Assembly (NCBI GenBank): GCA_029876055.1
Contig: CM056876.1
Span: 1,116,001-1,180,000 of the forward strand
Length of the DNA stretch: 64,000 nt
Source: Madurella fahalii
Lineage: Eukaryota; Ascomycota; Sordariomycetes; Sordariales
Reading direction: 5' to 3'
This document shows positions 43,095 through 53,690 of the stretch, piece after piece. The notes under the pieces were generated by a model. The model did no database searches and was not told the origin of the DNA. It saw only the letters and a list, made by a program, of their open reading frames with translations. A program made the translations under genes and the position numbers. Each line of letters opens with the position of its first letter. The first letter of the stretch is position 1.

Positions 43095-44235
43095 TCAACA
43101 AGCCCCTCCGGCTGCAGCAAACCCGCCCAGCGCACCGGCCCGTTTAGTCATCTTCGACATTCCACCATACGATAGCGACTCCGGCGGCGTCATCTCTATA
43201 ATCGCTAGAAGCAAGAACAAGAAGAGACGTTAGCATCATTCACCGTTTCGTATCTCCCCAATTACCTTACCCAGTACCTTGGGTAGAAAGAGGCACAGGA
43301 TAAAAGAAAACGCAAAAAGGTCATTAGTACGTACCTTGTTTCTGAAACTCCTTTTCCTCCGCGACAGCCCACCACAACCTCAAAACCCACAAGGCCACCA
43401 ATGCGTCTTTTGTCTCCTGCGTCATTTGATCCGGCGCCGCCGTGATTACGAGACTCGGCTGCTGCTGTTTCTTAGTATCGCCGCCCTCCTCGCGAGCGAT
43501 GACTTGTTTGCCACTGGCGTCAGCGTAAAGCCATTCCCACACTCGTCGGCCACCTCGACCTGCACGTGGTTTGGCAGTGAAGAGGACTTGGAGCTGTTCC
43601 GTTGTTGACTGGACAGTTGACCCCGACTCGGGAGAGGAAACTGCTGGGGGGAAGAGAGGCGAGCTGGACGAGGTCGCGGATGGGTTTAGAAGAGCTGTGA
43701 AGGTCGGTTTGTGGAAGGGGAGGAGGTATTTCCTCGCCAAGGACGGAGAGGAGGGGGATACCAGTTTGATGTTTCCTAGCGTTGAGCCTGGGAACGGGGA
43801 CTTGCTCGTCATGTAGTAGGCGGCCGGGATATCGGTGCGGTATTGCGAATTCAAGGGGTGTACCAGGTTGTAGAGGACCACTTCGTGTTGCTGCCGCTGT
43901 TGATCTGCTGGACAAGGCTCAAATGAGCTCGAGCAGTTGGAGGATTCATCTTCGCCTTGAAGTTTATTTTTGACATCATCGCTGATGATCCGAGAGAAGT
44001 ATATGGATGAGACTTTGTGTGTGAGAGAGTCTAGACTTTTGCTGAGGTGGTATAAGGGTGCTGATGGGGTGGTCTCCGCGTGGATGAACTCTCCAGAGAG
44101 GATGTAGACGGTTAGCTGGGCCATGGTTTGCTGCGTTGATGCCGAGACTGAAACGTCGTATTGAGAGATGGAAGGTAGTGGGGATAATAAAACGCGCCGG
44201 AACAGAGACACAGGCTGGTGTTTGATGCCCACCAT
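43095..44235 (-). CDS. uncharacterised conserved-looking fungal protein
   Basis: Two exons, 44235-43335 and 43204-43095, joined by a 130-bp intron with matching phases. This gives 336 residues from the first ATG, or 299 from a second ATG at 44124 (MAQLTVYILSGEF), which may be the true start. The protein has a polar, Ser/Pro-rich middle, a segment RRVWEWLYADASGKQVI, and an Ala/Trp-rich helix (ALVALWVLRLWWAVAEEKEF). The second exon adds a Met/Gly/Ala-rich end (MSKMTKRAGALGGFAAAGGAC) that keeps frame. There is no signal peptide or catalytic motif that I recognise. The consistent splice and long frame support a real gene; function unknown. Confidence 0.6.
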
Positions 44236-44587
44236 TTATCTATTCCTTTTGCCTCGCAGCACCGCCATGTTTAGTTGGTGGTCCGCGCCACTGCTGAGCC
44301 CTTGCCAAGACTAGGTAATGTAGTTATCGGGCGTTGATCGGTGCTCGAGTAGCCGTCTCATCCGAATCAATGCCAGAATCCTGCTTCGTCTTGGCATACG
44401 ACAACCCCGCCGACATCATCGCTCTCGTTGTGTACTAACCAAGTACTAGTACTGGGTTTTTAAAAAGACTTTTAAGAGTGTCCGCGACGCCGACAGAGGT
44501 GAAGGCTGTAAACGCGGTTCTCGCTGGCTCAACCCTTTCGTTACCCTACCTAGGTGGGTAGGCAATTAATTAAGACCTGTCACCTGA
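44236..44587. other. intergenic
   Basis: Promoter region of the minus-strand uncharacterised gene and the region downstream of the DUF8021 remnant. No other feature is recognised. Confidence 0.4.
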
Positions 44588-45450
44588 TTAATACCTCAAC
44601 CTCCTCGCCTTGTACTTCCCTCTCCTCCCATAAGTCGTCCCGTTCAAGCCGCACCCGGCCGTCCAACACGCCGACGCTGTATGCAAATACTTGATCTTCG
44701 CCTCCTCACTCCTGGAAAAAAAAAAAAAAATTGACAATCCGGCGCCGCCCAATTGTTTCTAGTCCGATCCAACCCCGGAAATCCCACAAAGATACCCACA
44801 GCCCCATATTCCTCGTCAACCACGTACCTTCAGTAGGGAACGTAAATCGTGCTCGGCCAGACCTGGATGCAATCATCCCCTCTTAGCTCCCCCCTTAGCA
44901 GACAACCCACCCACGACGCGCGTGCACGGCGGACCCCACGGTACTGTCACGCTGGCATTCCCGAATCGATTAAAGTACAAGTCGGGCATACGACTGTATC
45001 TGCGCGCGAGATTCTAGTTTCGTCTTTGGGATGGCGTCCCATTTTCTCTGGCGTTACTAGCGTCAGGGTTCCAGTGGCATTGGACCACTGCAGTCTCCCT
45101 GGTCGGTGACGATAGATTCGATCAGCGATGTTTTAGACTGTCGTGCGAATCAGACAGGATGCGTGTGTGTATCACGTAGGGATGCGGACCTGTCGCGGCG
45201 ATGAGTTCCGTAGAGTTCGCGCACTGGGCCGCGTCGTGGATGCTTCGGGAGAAGTCGATCTTGATTGGCGTCACGAGGGTGGATGACGCAAAGTCCACGA
45301 GTCTGTTGTTTTGGAGATAGAGGAAATTGGTGGGTGTGCTGAAGGAGGAAAAGGTGGTGGGTTTGCCAGAGGTTAAGGCCGCGACGTAGGTGGTTGTTAC
45401 GTTGTAGAGAAACCTAGGATTTGGTGCAATCTGCGGCGGCGGCTAGGACG
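44588..45450 (-). pseudogene. DUF8021 secreted-protein pseudogene
   Basis: On the minus strand, segments typical of the fungal DUF8021 family appear in order but in changing frames: FLYNVTTTYVAALTSGKPT, then NNRLVDFASSTLVTPIKIDF, HDAAQCANSTELIAATGP and YVIHT; after a break, IESIVTDQGD; then VTVPWGPPCTRVVGG; then RYVVDEEYGAVGIFVGFPG; and last KIKYLHTASACWTAGCGLNG. At least three frame changes or gaps separate them, one next to a T14 run (44716-44729). The usual N-terminal signal peptide is not intact. DUF8021 proteins are secreted proteins of unknown function. Confidence 0.72.
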
Positions 45451-45452
45451 CT

Positions 45453-46193
45453 GTGGAGGAGGGTACACTCGCAGCCGTATTCCCCTTGTTGCTGTGCATC
45501 GGGAACGGCTGGGTGTTATGGCGCCTGGTGCGGAAGTTGAGGGCCGTACTGGCTCAGCAAGCTGCCGCGGCAGGGAGGGGTGATGACAGCGATGTTGCAA
45601 TTGACGACGGCGGTTACTTATCAACTGTGCTCGGGAAATTGTTCAGGGCTATCGATTGGCCGTGAAAGATATTTTCCCTGGGTATGTTGTTTGGGCTGGG
45701 ATTTGATACGAGCTCCAAAATTGTGAACTTGGGTAGTATAAGTATCTAGGCTACTTCGGGGACGAGTATGTAGCTGATCTTAATCTTTCCTGTCCCGTTT
45801 ACTGGTAAGTCTTCTTGTTAGAGCTCGATATGACGTATCTACTAACCTGATGATAGCGGGAATGTGTCTACTTGATACGATAGACGGCGTATTGATCATG
45901 ACTCTCTACATTTGCAGAGCTTCTGCCAGGGACGCCGTTGCCATCCTGTATTATTCGATCGTGCTGACAGGAATCACGGTCTTCGTGTCGGCCTTCATCG
46001 GCATCATCCAGGTGCTCTTACTGGCATAGAGATGAGCGGGCCCGAAAGAAGCTTCTAGGACGGTGTGGAGGCTATCGGGGACCACTTCGACATCATCGGT
46101 GGAAACATATGCGGCTTGTTTGTGCTGGTGGGCCTGGGTTCTGTCATCTTCTACCGCCCATGGAGGAGCCGGATGTGGGAGCGCGCGCAGTGA
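45453..46193 (+). pseudogene. nickel/cobalt transporter (NiCoT) pseudogene
   Basis: The plus strand encodes the second half of a NiCoT-type transporter: a helix AAVFPLLLCIGNGWVLWRLV, a cytosolic loop, then after an in-frame TGA LGMLFGLGFDTSSKIVNLG (the family's second signature), further in-frame TAGs near 45750 and 45771, and an intron near 45806-45856. It continues with MCLLDTIDGVLIMTLY, VAILYYSIVLTGITVFVSAF, and in a shifted frame GVEAIGDHFDIIGGNICGLF and YRPWRSRMW. Stops such as TGA for Trp and one late frame change mark it as dead. The N-terminal half is missing; the remnant abuts the DUF8021 remnant. A working copy imports Ni2+ or Co2+ across the plasma membrane. Confidence 0.75.
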
Positions 46194-46361
46194 AGAGCTG
46201 AGAGGTTGCCATGTGATGACAGTGAAAGCCAAAGTCAGACTCCTGTGCGTCGAACCCTTGTCACCGGGCTGAGGACTCGGCAATTCCAAAAATGAAGACT
46301 GAATGTTCTCCGACTGCCCATAGCAAAGACCATATGGTTTGCCCTGACATTATGATGGCCC

Positions 46362-46700
46362 CTAGGATGGCGGGTAACACAAAAAGGCTGGACCAAAGTG
46401 GTTGTTCTGGTATCCACGGCCTCCACCACGACCACAACCACGACCACGACCAGGACTACGACCATAACCATAGGTGAAGCCATAGTTCTGACCATGTGTA
46501 ACTGATTGGACGTCGGGTTGCGAGTTGGGCCATCCCTGTTGATATATCGGAGTTTGCGCGCCTGGTCCTATCTCTGCCCCGGAAACCATAAGATGTTGGC
46601 GGGATGTGCTGATGCCGCCGCGTCCGACAAGGGGGCCTCGTTGTCCTCCCCAGGCTAGGATTTGCGCAACTGGTGGCTGCCAGGGGTAGAGGTGCTGTTG
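46362..46700 (-). other. in-frame C-terminal RGG tail beyond the TGA of the NACHT gene
   Basis: Directly after the TGA at 46701-46703 the same frame stays open for 112 codons. The repeated WQQHPGS/QQHLYPWQPP pattern continues across the stop, where TGG would restore the repeat. It then runs through Gln/Pro-rich sequence to an RGG-type end (GYGRSPGRGRGCGRGGGRGY). This looks like the original C-terminus, separated by one nonsense change, a sequence error or a leaky stop (TGA followed by C). Confidence 0.6.
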
Positions 46701-49700
46701 TCATGATCCAGGATGTTGTTGCCATGAGTTCGGCACCGCCCCGGGCCCTTGCGGCAAGTTCGGTATGGGGCCCGTCTGTGGAACTCCTACTCGGGATGCA
46801 GCTCCTGGAGTTTGGAACAGGCCGTTGGGGAGAGCTGATGGCGGACGTGGCCCGTATATTGACCGAAATGGCGGTATGTTGTTTGGACTGTTGTATGGGG
46901 CCTGATCTCCTGCTGCTTCATGAGATCTCGGGTGGCGCTGGATAACGTTGAGGACGGAGTTTCGAAGGTCTGGTGGCAGGACATCCAAGTGCGGTACGAT
47001 ATCTTCCTCGCACAAAGTTGGGTCCCGCGCCTTGGTGATGAAGACTCTTATGATCCCTGCCATGAGCGTCAAGTATTGATGTTTGCTCCGTGGTAGCATC
47101 ATGACGTCCGAACTCAGATCCTGAAGGGTGCTGCACAGGTAACGCCACGCCAACAGCCTACGGCTCGGAAGCCGTGGTTGAGACGCAACGAGTACCGGGC
47201 TGTGGATAGTTTGACACCCCTTGCCAAAACGCATGCTATCATCATAGCCCAGGCACGGGCAAGCGGTGCTGAGGTTAGCTGCGGATAACATGATCTCAAA
47301 GACGGGGATCACTGAGTCGGCAAATTCCACAAAGCTTCCGCAACTCCAACTCCTGTCGGTTGCGAAGGCTAACACGCCTTCCCACGGCTCGGTTTTTGCA
47401 CCAGTTGTGATCTGGACACCGCACGATGGGTTGGGGTCGGCTCCGGATTCCAGCAGCATCAACAAGGCTCCCTGCTCCAAAGCCGACGATATGACTTTGG
47501 ATTCAGTAAAAACATTGTCGGGAGTGGCGGAGTTCCACGTGCCAAATAGACCATTAAGATACTCTGCCCATAGGGAAATCGTCTTTCCGGGTGTCGCTTC
47601 GTTTGGATCGTGTCCGTTCTGTAAGAGGGTTGAAAGCAAGCTTAACCGTCTCGGTGTCCAAGCAACCTTGGGATTGAGAACGTATTCCAGCGCTGGAGGA
47701 TACGCTTCGAGATAACTGTGACCAAAATAGTCGGGGTCCTGACGCATCCTGTATGATATAAAGACCGATATCTCCGCCTCAAGAACGGCATGGCGAAAAG
47801 CTTCCAATTTCATAGTGTTCCCAAACGTCTCCCTGTCGAAGATATTGTCGCTGAATACCGTTTCGAGTTTGTACAAGTGATCACATACGCTGTCGGTATT
47901 TCCCACCATGTCGTCGAGCGCATCTCTTGCATATCTGAGAATCTTTAGAGGTTCTGCAAAGAGCACAGATTGATTATGACCGATCACTGAGGCATAACCC
48001 TTGAAGATAGAGAAACTAGGGCAGAGTTTGCGGGTCGCATACTTCTCGACAAATAGTTGCATCTCCGCTGTGCGTAAAAAGTCTCTCACTGTGCGGTGGA
48101 GGAAATCGACCTTCTTGTGGTGAATTTCAAGAAGGCCTTTACATCGAGAATTGAGTCGTCGGTGAAATGGCGCCTCGAACTCGACGAATTGCGACGGCAT
48201 CCAGTACTCATGAGACTCTTTCAGGTAGTAGTCTTCATCGTCGTACTCGAGGTCGTGGAATGCGTAGACCGCGGTGGGCAGAGGCTCTTCCGCCGCGAGA
48301 GCCATTTTCAGGGTTCCAGCCATCTTGTCGTGATAAAATGGCTCCACAGAGCCAATGATCTTCTTGAAGAACTCCTCCAGGTCTGTCGGAATGTTGTCTA
48401 GTCTTTTCCGAAGATCTGAGGTAGTGTCGTGATTCACGAGTCCCTCCTTGAGTTGTCGGGTGACTAAATACACCCAAAGGAACACGCCCTGCGCACGCTC
48501 AGTGATCTGGTCGATGATCCACTTCTTATCCCCATGAAGCTTTGATGTAAGCCACCCTGTCTCCTGACTGAGCTCAGAGGTTGCGTATCGTCTTATGTCG
48601 CCAAGGGTGAGATCATGGATGTAGATCATTGAGAGATCATCCGCCCCAAAGTGTTCCTTGAAGACGTTCCATGGACGGCTGGACACACAAACCTTGATAC
48701 CCGGCACTAGTGAGAGCGCTTTCACGAGCCGAGATAGATCGTCATGGTTGCCGGAATATTCGTCCAGGCCATCAATGAAGAAGCAAAACTGAACCGGAAG
48801 GTCGGCCTGAACTTTGATCAAGTCAATCGCTGCTTGAAGTTCTGACATTGTCCAACGAGAAGCCTTAGCTCGGGGGTCTGAGACTATGACACCCCGTGCC
48901 CATCTCTGCGGAAGTACCGTTGGGATCAAATAAGGGCATTGGTCCAGCATATTAAAGAGTAGTGAGCGAATAAGACCTTCGCTTGACCTTTGGATGGCAC
49001 TTCCGGCAGCCCAGAAGTAGTGACTCGCCGTGATCACATCTCTGTTGCCTCCCCATGCTCCCAAGGCTGAGTTCGTATTGTGGTTGTTGACGAGGAACTT
49101 CATCAGTGTCGACTTCCCGGACCCAGGTTTTCCGGAAACCCAGAAAACACCATCACCTTCGCGGAGCCAAGTCACCAGTCGAGTTTGGGCTCGACATCGG
49201 ACCTGCAGATCCCCTGGGTCGCGCTTGAAGCTGTCGGGATCTGGATGTCCAAAAACCCACTGGAATGTCGCTTGGTGAGCAGTCGCGATGGCTTCGTACC
49301 TGACAGGCCGTTCGTCATAGTGCAAGTCCCAAAGGACCGCTTGTTGCCGCTTCAAGATGTGACCATTAAGTAAAAGATGGTGGACTTCCGCCAGCATGGG
49401 TTTAATGGAGTCCAGAGTCAGGGAATTCAGTCTGGTTTGTGTCTGGAGCTGGGTAATCCTCCTCATGACATCGGTGATGTTGTGAGATGCGGTGGCTAAA
49501 TGAGACGACATCCGTGACTCAGAAGTCTGGATCGCAATTCTCATTTGCTCGATTCCCTCACCAAGCTTGCCGATACCCTCGCTGGATGCAATATCAGCTG
49601 TCTGACGCTATATCAACACGAGGGAGACGCCAATACCTGGAGATGGCTCAAAATAGAGCGACGATGGAAGTCTGATACTCGTGGATCCGTTTCCTCAGGT

Positions 49701-50118
49701 CCGTCACCTCGGACGACTTCATGACTTCCAGGAAGGCTACCTGGAAACTCTTCCACCACCCCGGCCCCGATCTGGTCTTCACATTCAGCCTCCGTAAGAT
49801 GGCAAGGAGCCTCTCGCAATCGGCGTCGCATCTTGACGCGAGGTTCTGCAGCTGTCTCACGAGAACAGAGGATGTCGGTGTACCTGCCGCAGGAGGCTGT
49901 GGTCCGGCTGTAGAGTTGCTGGAGGGATTTTGTTGATGCAGCTTCAGCTTGGATCCGAATCCTGAGAGTGTCCCGAACAGTGCCTCCAGGCTGTCGGTCT
50001 GATCGGAGGCTCCACTGGTAGATGCATGAAGCTTGTGGGTACCGTTGAGGATGGAGCCGGCAAACTGGACGAAGGCGACGATGTTGGAGGCCACGCCAAG
50101 CGCGGCGAGCGGCTCCAT
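46701..50118 (-). CDS. NACHT-domain STAND NTPase
   Basis: Two exons, 50118-49663 and 49601-46701, joined by a 61-bp intron with matching phases; 1,118 residues to the TGA. Exon 1 has the fungal N-terminal segment MEPLAALGVASNIVAFVQFA followed by a helical region. The NACHT core has Walker A GKPGSGKST (about residues 309-317), Walker B FCFFIDGLDEYSG, a VCVSSRPW sensor and, after the core, HKKVDFLHRTVRDFL. The C-terminal part has a few ankyrin-like turns (LLQNGHDPNEA, LLESGADPNPS) but no long repeat array, then a Pro/Gln/Gly-rich region. Such NTPases act as intracellular sensors in fungal incompatibility and defence; what this one senses is unknown. The frame appears to continue past the stop. 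Confidence 0.85.
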
Positions 50119-52027
50119 CCTGTTAGCTTCCTTCTCTCACTTTCGAGCTCTCGAGCGGATTATAAGTTTCGGAGAGATTGGGGACAGGTTGGTGAACTGT
50201 CGGAGCCACCGCGGCACGCCTCAGTGAGAATTCTGAGCACGAAGGTTGAAGAGTTCATGTCGCTGCTTCAGAGCCCGATGGTCTCAGCTCTGGAGACGCC
50301 GAGAATGCAGCCACGCTCCCAACCATCATCACGTGGAATCCCTGACATTTGCGTCCACTCGGATGCGAGTGCTGCGGCCGCAGCAGCTCAGCCACGACCT
50401 GTGCAGGAATTTATCCACAAGTTCATCCGCGGAAAAGGCAAGAAAAAGAAAAGAAAAAAAAAGAAAAAAAAAATGGATTTCGTCAACTGCCATGACCAGA
50501 GGGAGGCACAATGCAGGTACCGTACCTCTGCAGGCTAGGGTCCAAGGTTCTACCACGTCAGAAGAACTCCGGTACAATAGAAGCAATCCAGATGATCGAC
50601 ATGCAATAGAGCCAAGACACCGGGCCATGTATGGTGAGCGACTTGCTGTTGATAGAGGATGCGTCGCTGGGGTAATTTTCCAGTGGCATGGGGACCACCG
50701 AGGGTTAAAGACGATTGCTGTCGAGACGCATTCCGAATTCTGATGCGGAAAACTTGACTCCTTCCTTGGAATAATAAGCCTCAGCCCCAAACTCGACCAG
50801 TCCAAAGTTGGACTTTGGGGAGATCATTCCCTTTCGCAAGCGGACCTGAAAGAATCCCATTAAGTCGACTTCGATATACGTGTGGCCCCTGTCTGATGGA
50901 GCTGTCCCAAGTAGTCGGTGCACTATATTGGTGATCAGGCAGTTTGTTAGCGCGGAGACGGCGTCCTACAATGCAGAACCCTTTGCACCCCTCCGAGACC
51001 CCCCCGAGACTAAGTGGTGAGCTTTGAAGCACCGGCGGGCCGTGATTTGGCATGTGACATAGGCCATGCATTCTAGTCTTCAGTAACTACTAATCTCGTC
51101 TCATCACGAGTCCGCTTTTGTTGTCATAGTGCTTTGCTTCCAGACGCGTTGGGTGTATTTAAAGTTGCCACATCGGGAGTAATAGTAGCGCCAAACAAGG
51201 TAGGTTGTGTGACGTCGCCAAAACGAGCGCAGGAACAGCCAAGGCCTTTCGTTCGGTGGGTGTGTCACGGGGCTAGTGTTATTATGGGCGCGCCGTTGGT
51301 GATGTTCCCTAGCCAAACCCTCCGAGCTCCCTGAGGCAGACGAGACCCGCAAGTAGGGTTGAGGACCGCCGTTGCGGGACCCAGTCTGGGCTTCCAAGTC
51401 GATCGCGTCCGGATCCGTCACGGAGTGGACACCTTGGTTCCGGTCTACACCGGCAAGATTGATGTTCGCTCCGAGTTGCGAAAAGACGATGCGTTGAGAT
51501 ATGTCACGTGGGGCCTGCTGATAGGGTACTAGTACGAGGGATGGACTTTCTTTGGGACTGCCCTCGTGGTTCGGGGCACGGTTCTCTGTCCAGGTGTCCA
51601 CCTTCCGCAGGCCTTTTCGGAACTCGGTGGAAGGTCACATTTCCAAACAGGCTGCGCCATCACCGCATCTTCACAAAACGTCGCCAGTCAATCTTTGTTG
51701 ATGGTATCACGAACACAAGGAGGAGCATGTCAACTTGAGCCCCGGATGAACAGACTGAGATGGCCGGGAACCCTCCCAGTGAGTTCTAGACGAGGCAGGC
51801 CCGCCCCCAAGCCCCGTGCTCCTGCTCGGCTACGCGCGCTGCCATAGGACGTCGACTTCCACATCCACCATCCAAATCAGCACATTCCGGCAACGTCCAC
51901 TCCCCACCCACATCACCTCGACAAACCTCACAAGACCAGTCTGCCACAGCTCACCGACACCCACACGCAGCAAGACCACCGCAAATCTCACCTTTCGCTT
52001 AGCCCACCACAGAAGACCACCGTAGCC
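50119..52027. other. intergenic, no firm gene
   Basis: Promoter of the NACHT gene at left, with an A-rich tract at about 50440-50472. A 165-codon minus-strand frame at 51104-51601 has no recognisable motif and is not called. The right part leads into the small Cys-rich gene and has a C/A-rich leader just before its start. Confidence 0.35.
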
Positions 52028-52306
52028 ATGTGCATCGAAAGGATCTACAAGTGCCGCGGGAAGGACTGCGAGACTCTCGTGATGCCGTCCACTTTCTTCA
52101 AATGCAAAGACGTCAAGGAGGGTGACGGCCCCGGGACTTGCGCGCGCGGCCTGCTGGTGGTGGAATACAAGTGGGATCTCATTCTGGACGCCAACCTGTA
52201 CTACTGCGGGCCCTGCGACGAGAAGGAAAACGGCGCGTTCGATGCGTGGTTCTACGAGGCCCTCGAGAACAGCGAGTTCGGCAAGGAGGAGGAGAAGGAG
52301 GAATAG
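52028..52306 (+). CDS. small cysteine-rich protein, distant fourth member
   Basis: A 92-residue ORF that begins MCIERIYKCRGKDC. Like the three proteins at 486-3225 it starts Met-Cys, has an early cysteine pair (here C-x4-C), further cysteines in the middle (FFKC, then CARGL), and a late C-x2-C (YYCGPCDE); it ends with a long acidic tail. The cysteine spacing differs, so common descent is possible but unproven. A pyrimidine/A-rich leader of about 170 bp before the ATG resembles an expressed fungal 5' region. No signal peptide. Function unknown. Confidence 0.55.
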   Translation: MCIERIYKCRGKDCETLVMPSTFFKCKDVKEGDGPGTCARGLLVVEYKWDLILDANLYYCGPCDEKENGAFDAWFYEALENSEFGKEEEKEE

Positions 52307-53690
52307 TGCTGGTATGGGTAGGCGGGAGGTAATGAGGGTGGCGGGGTTGGGTTGTCGTTTGTCGTATTTAGGGCTAGGGAAAGCGGGAACGGGGGCGTGG
52401 AGAGGATATCGTACCCGGAGGCCAGCGGAGTTAGCGTTAATGGTAGTCGGCTGGGTTGACTTTGTCCACCTAGGTCGTGGAGGAAGAAGGGTTTGTATCG
52501 CCTTGTTGTGGCGATAAAATATTATTAGTATTATTCCTACACCGTTCTACCCCTAAAGGTGTGTCGGTCCTTCTCCCGCCATACACATGGGGAAGCTGTA
52601 CCATATAGGTGAGGTGAAAGGACTATACTAACAAGTAATAGGAAACAACAATAAAAAGTAAATAAGCCACTGAGTTACAAATGAAAAGGAAGCCCTGTAT
52701 GCTGCTGCTGGGTCCGAGCTGCTTGCGTGTACCACCCACCGCTGGGATGACAGCCCCTTGAACTTTCCATGGACAGCCAGGTCTTTTGGTGTCAAATGTC
52801 TCTTCGCTCTGCTCAGCACCTCCATCACCATGTTTTGGCGCTCATTCTTTCGGGGAGTTGCCGCCATGGGGGCCCTTTGCACGCATTGCACGGCGGCGGT
52901 GCCCAACCGCGCACTTGCTGCTGCACTCATCCGCCACCGATTCCGTGTCGGGCGCGGTGGTGGCGGCTTAGCAACGCGACGCCCTCTTGATAGCAGCATC
53001 GATTATGGCTGGAGTCGCTGAACTGCTTCTGCCGGCGCTGCTGGCCAATGTACCGTACGCGCTAGCACAGACGTATGAGGGCCATGTTGGCACATGGCTG
53101 CTTTGTTGACCATTCTGGGCACTATGGTGGCAGTCGAGGCCGAAGATGATGAGAGGGGTCAGGCGGGTGGATGATGCACAATCCTAGTTATGAAACATGG
53201 TCCAATGTCAGGCTTGCCGTTAGGGGCTGTTGAGTCCAGTGTGAAAAAAGAAGAAGGTTGAATACAATAACATAGAATGAAAACTTTCTGGATTCCATGT
53301 TGTGGGGACTATTTGCGTTTATCAGTCATGCATCAGTGCATCAGGGATGGACGTAAGGCCTCCTGCGCCGACGGATTACCTTTGGCCGGAGTTTTGCCGA
53401 ACTATGGTGCTGAGTAACTGGATTGGGAAAAGAGGGGCTGGAGGGCTCTACCAAAAGGACTAGTGTAGGCAACCTAACCCCTCGCGCACCACGGTTGTCG
53501 ATTTTCTCCTTGCTCAACTTCGAGATTCTGATTGATTTATGCCACCCAGCCGATCCTTTTCAACAAAACTAACGCCGCGAGCATAGAACATCTTGAACCT
53601 GACCTCAAGGAACTGCGGGTCTCCGTGTAATTGGATGAGTAGTGTCTGCCCCTGTTCTGCCCTTGCGAAGGTTCTCTCCCAGCCGGGACA
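52307..53690. other. intergenic
   Basis: Holds the 3' region of the small Cys-rich gene and the promoter of the long ATPase gene. Short open frames around 52628-53021 overlap on both strands and are not convincing. Confidence 0.35.

Noticed and set aside
50246..50743. Lys-rich ORF over the A-rich tract
   Set aside because: The lysines come from a poly-A/AAG-rich tract; the rest shows no protein-like conservation.
51104..51601. A 165-codon minus-strand ORF
   Set aside because: No motif, no splice partner and a composition like non-coding sequence; kept out of the gene list.
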